NCBI GenBank assembly: GCA_021464525.1
Contig: JADRCO010000827.1
Location: forward strand, 1-25,894
Direction: 5' to 3'
Length of the DNA stretch: 25,894 bases
DNA from: Rhizophagus sp. LPA8_4_AMF
Lineage: Eukaryota; Glomeromycota; Glomeromycetes; Glomerales; Glomeraceae
Part shown: in pieces, positions 21,758 to 25,894 of the stretch
How the letters are laid out: each line of letters starts with the position of its first letter
How positions within the stretch are numbered: the first letter of the stretch is position 1
Position numbers and translations under genes: made by a program
Notes under the pieces: model-generated
Databases searched by the model: none
Seen by the model: the letters and a program-made list of their open reading frames with translations, nothing else
Told to the model about the DNA's origin: nothing

Positions 21758-22866
21758 TTAAGAATACACATGGATTGCGATTAATAAACATAATTGGGAA
21801 ATTTTGAAGCCACCATAGTAATTAATTAGGCTTCTGTAAAATAAAAATAAAATAAAATATTAGTATCATTTCATTAATAAAAAAATGGCTAAATAAATTA
21901 AGTTTCTAAAATCAAAACTTACCATCCAATCCACCCAAGAACCAGAAATCCATTTCCTATAAGAAAGAGAGGAAAAGTAAATATTAATATTTCCTTTAAA
22001 AAAATTTAATCTCAAAATAATTTAATTTCAAAATTTCAAAACTCACCATCTGATTCATTCGTAAATTGGAAATCCGTCCTATAAAAAAAAAGAAAAAACA
22101 TTAATCAAAATTTTTTATCATTTTCGAATTTTTTTCCCAAAAGCTTACCTTCAACCTACTAATTTCGCACAACCCGAACAAAATAAAAGCCAGTTATACT
22201 GAGAATTCTAATAATTAAGTCAAAGGAAAACTACAAAATAAAAGAAGACGTTACTATAATTTAATGTCTTTTCACAAGGGTTCTGAAGACAGGAGTCCCA
22301 CAAAGAAATAAAAAAGGTTAATAAAAACTTTTTTTTAATTAATTTTCAAAAATTTTTTCCGATACTCACTTGGGAATCTAATGTCCACATTAGAGCTGAT
22401 TTTCCTACAAGAAAAGACAAAGGAAAAAAAGCTTTTTTTGAAAGTTGAGTTCCTTTTTTCGAAACTTGCTTCCCTACAAAAATGGATAAAAAAAGTTAAA
22501 AAACTTTTCTTTAAAGTTTCAAATTTCTGTTTTCAAAACTTACTTATCCTATGCATCCAGATTTGTCTAAAAATATGAAAAAACCAAGACCGATTTCTCA
22601 CTAAGATCCTATATGTCCAGGCTGTCTAAAAAAAAAAGAAAAAAAAGAAATTAATAATCATTTTTAAAAGACGAAATAAAGAAATTTTTTTAAAAAAAGT
22701 AATATACTCACCAAAATCCCATATCCAAGGAACTATAAAGTCACCTTAAAGAGAAAAGAAACAAAACATTAATAATTATTTCATTAAAGAGATAGGCCAA
22801 AAACATTTCTTCTTACCAAAATCTTTGTCAAAAAATATTCAAAGAATATCAAAATTTACATTCGTC
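21758..22866 (-). pseudogene. Microexon-array gene, downstream copy (probably start-lost)
   Basis: The minus strand shows a series of short exons bounded by donor and acceptor sites. Best supported are 22712-22744 (or 22712-22732), 22602-22625, 22544-22566, 22370-22404, 22047-22078 and 21923-21956, with a last exon ending at 21833. A 6-nt exon ATTTTG at 22817-22822 and a 4-nt exon GGAA at 22470-22473 with a GC donor (GCAAGT) are possible. Introns have pyrimidine tracts next to TAG/AAG acceptors and TTAAT-type branch sites, and some are very short (35 nt at 22567-22601). The first AUG after the leader (22859-22861) is followed directly by TAA. At the same spot the other copy has ATG then GTAAG, so one lost G appears to have removed the donor. 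The last exons can be read as RISNLRMNQM and EMDFWFLGGLD. Product unknown. Confidence 0.4.
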
Positions 22867-23125
22867 TAAAAAAAAAGAAAAAGTGAGGGAAAGGGAAGTA
22901 CGAGAGAGAGAAATAGGGGGAAAATGAAAAGAGGGAAAAGGGAATTATGAAAGGGGAGAAAATAAGAGTTTATGCCGAAAAAAAGTTTAAACTTTTTTTT
23001 AAACTTTAAACTTTGGACTTTTTTTAAACTAGACTTTTTCTAAAGTTTAAAAAAAGTGATATTATTATATCGTCAATATTAAATCACATGATGCATGTGA
23101 TACTTAATTAAATATAAAATATGGC
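22862..23125 (-). promoter_or_regulatory. Upstream module of the downstream microexon copy
   Basis: Reading the minus strand, the order is as follows. First comes a TATA-like TTTTATATT (23112-23120). Next is a near-palindrome GTATCACATGCATCATGTGA (23084-23103). Then comes an inverted repeat with arms of about 17 nt (22991-23008 with 23041-23057), and finally a pyrimidine-rich leader (22870-22970). No AUG occurs between the palindrome and 22861. The order matches that in front of the other copy. Confidence 0.5.
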
Positions 23126-23826
23126 TATTTTTTGATTTTATATTTTTTTTTAATAGTTAAACGTAATACTTTATTAAAAAAAAATAAAGTAAAACTGGAA
23201 TTAGAAGAAAACCAAAATTTTCATGTACTACATAATACTTTCTGGTTTCTCTATAAACGGTTCTTCTATTGAAAAAAGCTTTTACTAAAATAATAATATT
23301 TCTATAGGAGAGAAAAAAGTTTTTAGATTATAGAAAGTTGGAAAAAAAAGTGTGAAAAAAAAGTTTATTTAAATATTTTAAGTAGAAAAAAAATATATAT
23401 ATAAATAAGTATTTTAAGTGGGAAAAAAAGTTCATATTTCAGTTATACAAACTTTTTGTAATACTTTGCTGAAACTTGCGAAATCAGAACTTTGTAGTTG
23501 CTATGTAGCCGCTATATATATTATAAAAAAGTAGTAGGCGTATCGCTATTTTATGTTTAACGTAGGGTATCCATATGGAGCGAACATAAAATACTGTGAA
23601 TAATTTAGATAGTCCGGCAAGTTTATATGTAACAAATACAATGTAAAGATGTAGTTTAAGTGTAGCTTATTTAATGTAAAAATGTAGTTTATTTAATGTA
23701 AAAATATTGTTTATTTAAAGTAATATTACAGTTTACTCAAAGTTATAATATAGTTTCATTGTATCAACTATCTAAATCTATATTATATCTATATTAAAAT
23801 TATATTAAATCTATTCTGTATCAATA
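23126..23826. other. Spacer between the two microexon arrays, with simple tandem repeats
   Basis: No gene is seen. A hairpin TACTTTATT/AATAAAGTA with an A7 loop lies at 23167-23191. A short tandem repeat (23638-23757) is listed separately. It is followed by irregular AAATCTATAT-type repeats up to about 23850. Confidence 0.5.
23638..23757 (+). repeat. Degenerate tandem repeat, about 25-nt unit
   Basis: Four to five units of AATGTAAAAATGTAGTTTAT-like sequence occur, each decaying toward the right. It is noncoding and lies 3-prime of the upstream microexon copy. Confidence 0.7.
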
Positions 23827-25580
23827 TTAATCTATACTAAAATTCACATCCCGTATAAATCTATCTAAAGAAGCATTTGATGTCTAAAAAAAAGAAAAAG
23901 GTTAAAAAAATCTTTTTTCTAAAGTTTTGAATTCCTTTTTTCAAAACTTACTTAGGATTTTAGTTTTCAAGCTGGAGCTAACTTCTCTACAAAAAAAAGG
24001 GAAAAAAATTAAAAAAAAACATTTTTTAAGTTTTGAATTCCTTTTTTTTCAAAAATTACCTATCTTACACGTCTAATTAAGAGTTGATTTCTCACCAAGA
24101 TCTGTGTCTGAGCCGCCTAAAAAAAATGAAAAAAAAGAAATTAGCAACCATTTTTAAAAGATAGAATAAAAGACAGAATAAAACAAAAAAATAATACTTC
24201 CACTAAAGTTCCACGTCCAAAGAGTTGAAAAACCATTTAAAAAGAAAAAAAGAACAGTTAAAAAATGTTCGTCAAAATAAAAATTTTAAGAAAAAAATGA
24301 TAAACTTACTGAAATGCCATGTCTGAAGAGACCAGAAAACCGTCTAAAAGAAGAAAAAATTAAAACATTAGAAAATGTTTCGTTAAAATAGCTAAGATCA
24401 CTGAAATCTACATCCAGAAGTTCGAAGAATAGGTCACCTAAAAGGAGAAAAAAATGGTAATAAACATTTCTCAAAGAATAGTTCAAAAAAAATTCTCCAC
24501 CCTACCGAGTTCTTACGTGTCCAAAGACTCAGATTTCTAAAAAAAGAAAAAATCAAAATGTTAGTATACGTTTTATTAAAGAAATATCTAAAAACATAAA
24601 CATTATCTGATTTCTCACCAAAATCCCACGTGTTTGAAGGGTGAAATGAAGATAAAATCTAAAAAAAGAAAGTTTAGTAGTTTAGTACCAAAGACGACAA
24701 AAAAAATAACAAACAATAAAAATTACCCACTTTATTTCCACAAAATAGACATTGAAACATAAAAAAGAAATATCAAAACTTAAAGAAGAAAAATTGATTG
24801 TTGGTAGTGAAGACAAATAGATAAAATGAAAATAAAATTGCACACTCATCCAGAAAATTGGCAATACATAAAAAAGAAAGATAACAATGAAGGAGTTACC
24901 AAAACCTAAAAAGAAGCTAAAATTTACAAAAAAAAAGAAAATCAAGTTAATAACGAATACAAAGAAATAAAAAATGAAAAAAATGGACGTTCACTTTCAT
25001 TTCTAGAGAGAATCAGCAAAATCTAAAAGAGAAAAATGAACTGTTAATGGAGTTCGTTAAAATAAAGAATTAATGAAAAAAATTACCTACTGGAATCCCA
25101 AAGAGAACCGCCTAGATAAAAGAAAGTAACAAATTGTTAGAAACTGTTCGTTAAAACAAAAATAATTAAAAAAAATTGATTAACTTATCAAATTCGTGTT
25201 TAAGAAGACCGAAAGAACTGCTTAAAAAAGACCTACAAAAAGAAAGAAACATTCAGTACTTCAGTTAGAACGTTTCTTAAAGAAAAGAAAAAGAAAAAAA
25301 CAGAAGTTTCATAGCGTAACATATAAAATTTATTGTTTTCTGAATTTCTAAATTCCCAGAAATTAAACCTACAAAAAAGAAAGGAAATGTTCAGTTAGAA
25401 CGTTTCTAATAAAAAAAATATATAATTTAAGTTAAACTCACCATTTTAAGCTCCCAAATTAATTCCCGAACCTACAAAAAAACAAAGAAAAAGTTAGTAA
25501 ACATTTCCTAAAAAGCAACTTTTTTTTAGAAAAAAAAATTTTTTAAAAAGTTTCAAAGTGAACGCTTTGAAACTTACCAT
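23827..25580 (-). CDS. Microexon-array gene, upstream copy (product unknown)
   Basis: Exon 1 ends with its start codon (ATG 25578-25580), followed at once by the donor GTAAGT. Further minus-strand exons with good sites are 25442-25471, 25091-25111, 24995-25022, 24900-24905 (6 nt, GTTTTG), 24619-24658, 24517-24536, 24402-24437, 24310-24343, 24096-24116, 23952-23986 and a last exon ending at 23883. Introns carry branch sites such as ATACTAACATT and TTTACTAACTT and TTTAG acceptors. Units recur about every 100 nt. Exon 2 is open only in the phase set by the ATG (VRELIWELKM). If exons with broken sites (25189-25220 with an AT donor; 25321-25368 with no good donor) are skipped, the frame continues AVLFGIP, ILLILSRNE, SF, then FIFISPFKHVGF. 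A TGA then forms across the junction TG|A. The short hydrophobic run could be a signal anchor. No family is recognised. Later exons need another phase or isoform, or are untranslated. Confidence 0.45.
25549..25574 (-). repeat. Perfect hairpin in intron 1 of the microexon gene
   Basis: AGTTTCAAAG (25549-25558) and CTTTGAAACT (25565-25574) form a 10-bp stem with a 6-nt loop, only 2 nt from the donor of exon 1. The hairpin may hide or present that donor. The other copy has a weaker 6-bp hairpin (ATATTC/GAATAT, about 22836-22850) in the matching place. Confidence 0.6.
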
Positions 25581-25835
25581 TTCGTTTTTTTGAAAGGAGA
25601 GAAAGGGAAAGGGTGGAAGAAAGAGGAAGAAGAGATAGGAGTGAGGGAAGGGGAAATGGTGAAAGAGAGGGGAGGCAAAAGAAAAGAGAGGGAAAGCGAA
25701 AGGTGAAAAAGAGAAAAAAAATTAAGCTTTTTTGACAAAGCTTAATTTTTTTTTTGCTATATCACAGCTGAAGCTGCGGTAATTATCAATTTAATATTAC
25801 ATGATTAATGTGATACATAATTTTATATAAATAGG
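25581..25835 (-). promoter_or_regulatory. Upstream module of the upstream microexon copy
   Basis: On the minus strand, a TATA-like TATTTATATAAAA (25821-25833) is followed by the palindrome-like GTATCACATTAATCATGTAA (25797-25816), then a 17-bp perfect hairpin with a 6-nt loop (25714-25730 with 25737-25753, containing TTAAGCTTT). A pyrimidine-rich leader (about 25585-25713) follows. No AUG occurs from 25581 to about 25798, so 25578-25580 is the first AUG of any transcript starting here. The same order lies in front of the other copy, which supports a duplicated promoter. The TATA-like site could also work in the plus direction. Confidence 0.5.
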
Positions 25836-25894
25836 GGCGTTCTCCTGAAATTTTTTTTTTTATATTTTTAAATGATATAAATGATATGTATATA
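25836..25894. other. AT-rich window edge, no feature
   Basis: Short T-rich sequence beyond the promoter module. Nothing is recognised before the window ends. Confidence 0.5.

Noticed and set aside
24286..24945. Minus-strand frames of 66 and 87 codons as single-exon genes
   Set aside because: They read through clear donor, branch and acceptor signals of the microexon array.

Overview
The window looks like nuclear DNA of a very AT-rich fungus, most probably an arbuscular mycorrhizal fungus of the Rhizophagus type (Glomeromycotina). I infer this from four things: extreme A+T content with long homopolymers, a lone HMG-box gene of the MATA-HMG kind that is strongly expanded in Rhizophagus, many short inverted-repeat transposon remnants, and short introns with TACTAAC-like branch sites. 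I ran no searches, so the species call is an inference.

Layout. Positions 1-10,250 hold no gene I can support. They contain AT-rich sequence, a decayed hAT-like element (about 2,504-3,588), an inverted repeat pair (about 1,530-1,655 versus 3,335-3,465) and scattered palindromes. The one clear gene is on the minus strand at 10,566-11,399: a 277-residue HMG-box protein. Its upstream region (11,400-11,900) is a roughly 500-nt leader with no AUG on the sense strand, built largely from a 15-nt CAAATACAAACCTCG-type minisatellite, with a TATA box at 11,901-11,910. Positions 11,911-16,728 are gene-poor. Positions 14,690-19,115 are a cluster of non-autonomous inverted-repeat elements: a 121-bp palindromic element, a nested-hairpin element that touches a 0.7-kb Tc1/mariner-like element, and two members of a third family flanked by TA. 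Between them lie small fragments that look like old coding sequence. Positions 20,533-21,570 carry a lone Tc1-like end, a 48-bp tandem array and a possible transposase C-terminal scrap.

The most unusual part is 21,758-25,894. The minus strand there carries two tandem, related arrays of tiny exons (6-40 nt), each with its own splice donor, branch site, pyrimidine tract and acceptor, repeating about every 100 nt. Each array is preceded by the same upstream layout: a TATA-like site, a palindromic TCACATGAT element, a hairpin, and a pyrimidine-rich leader with no AUG. In the upstream-most copy (23,827-25,580) the first AUG is the last codon of exon 1. Exons with intact splice sites stay in frame for several steps until a stop codon is formed across a splice junction. 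The other copy (21,758-22,866) has lost the donor next to its AUG. I do not recognise the product. These arrays are the best candidate here for an undescribed system: a tandemly amplified microexon gene family.
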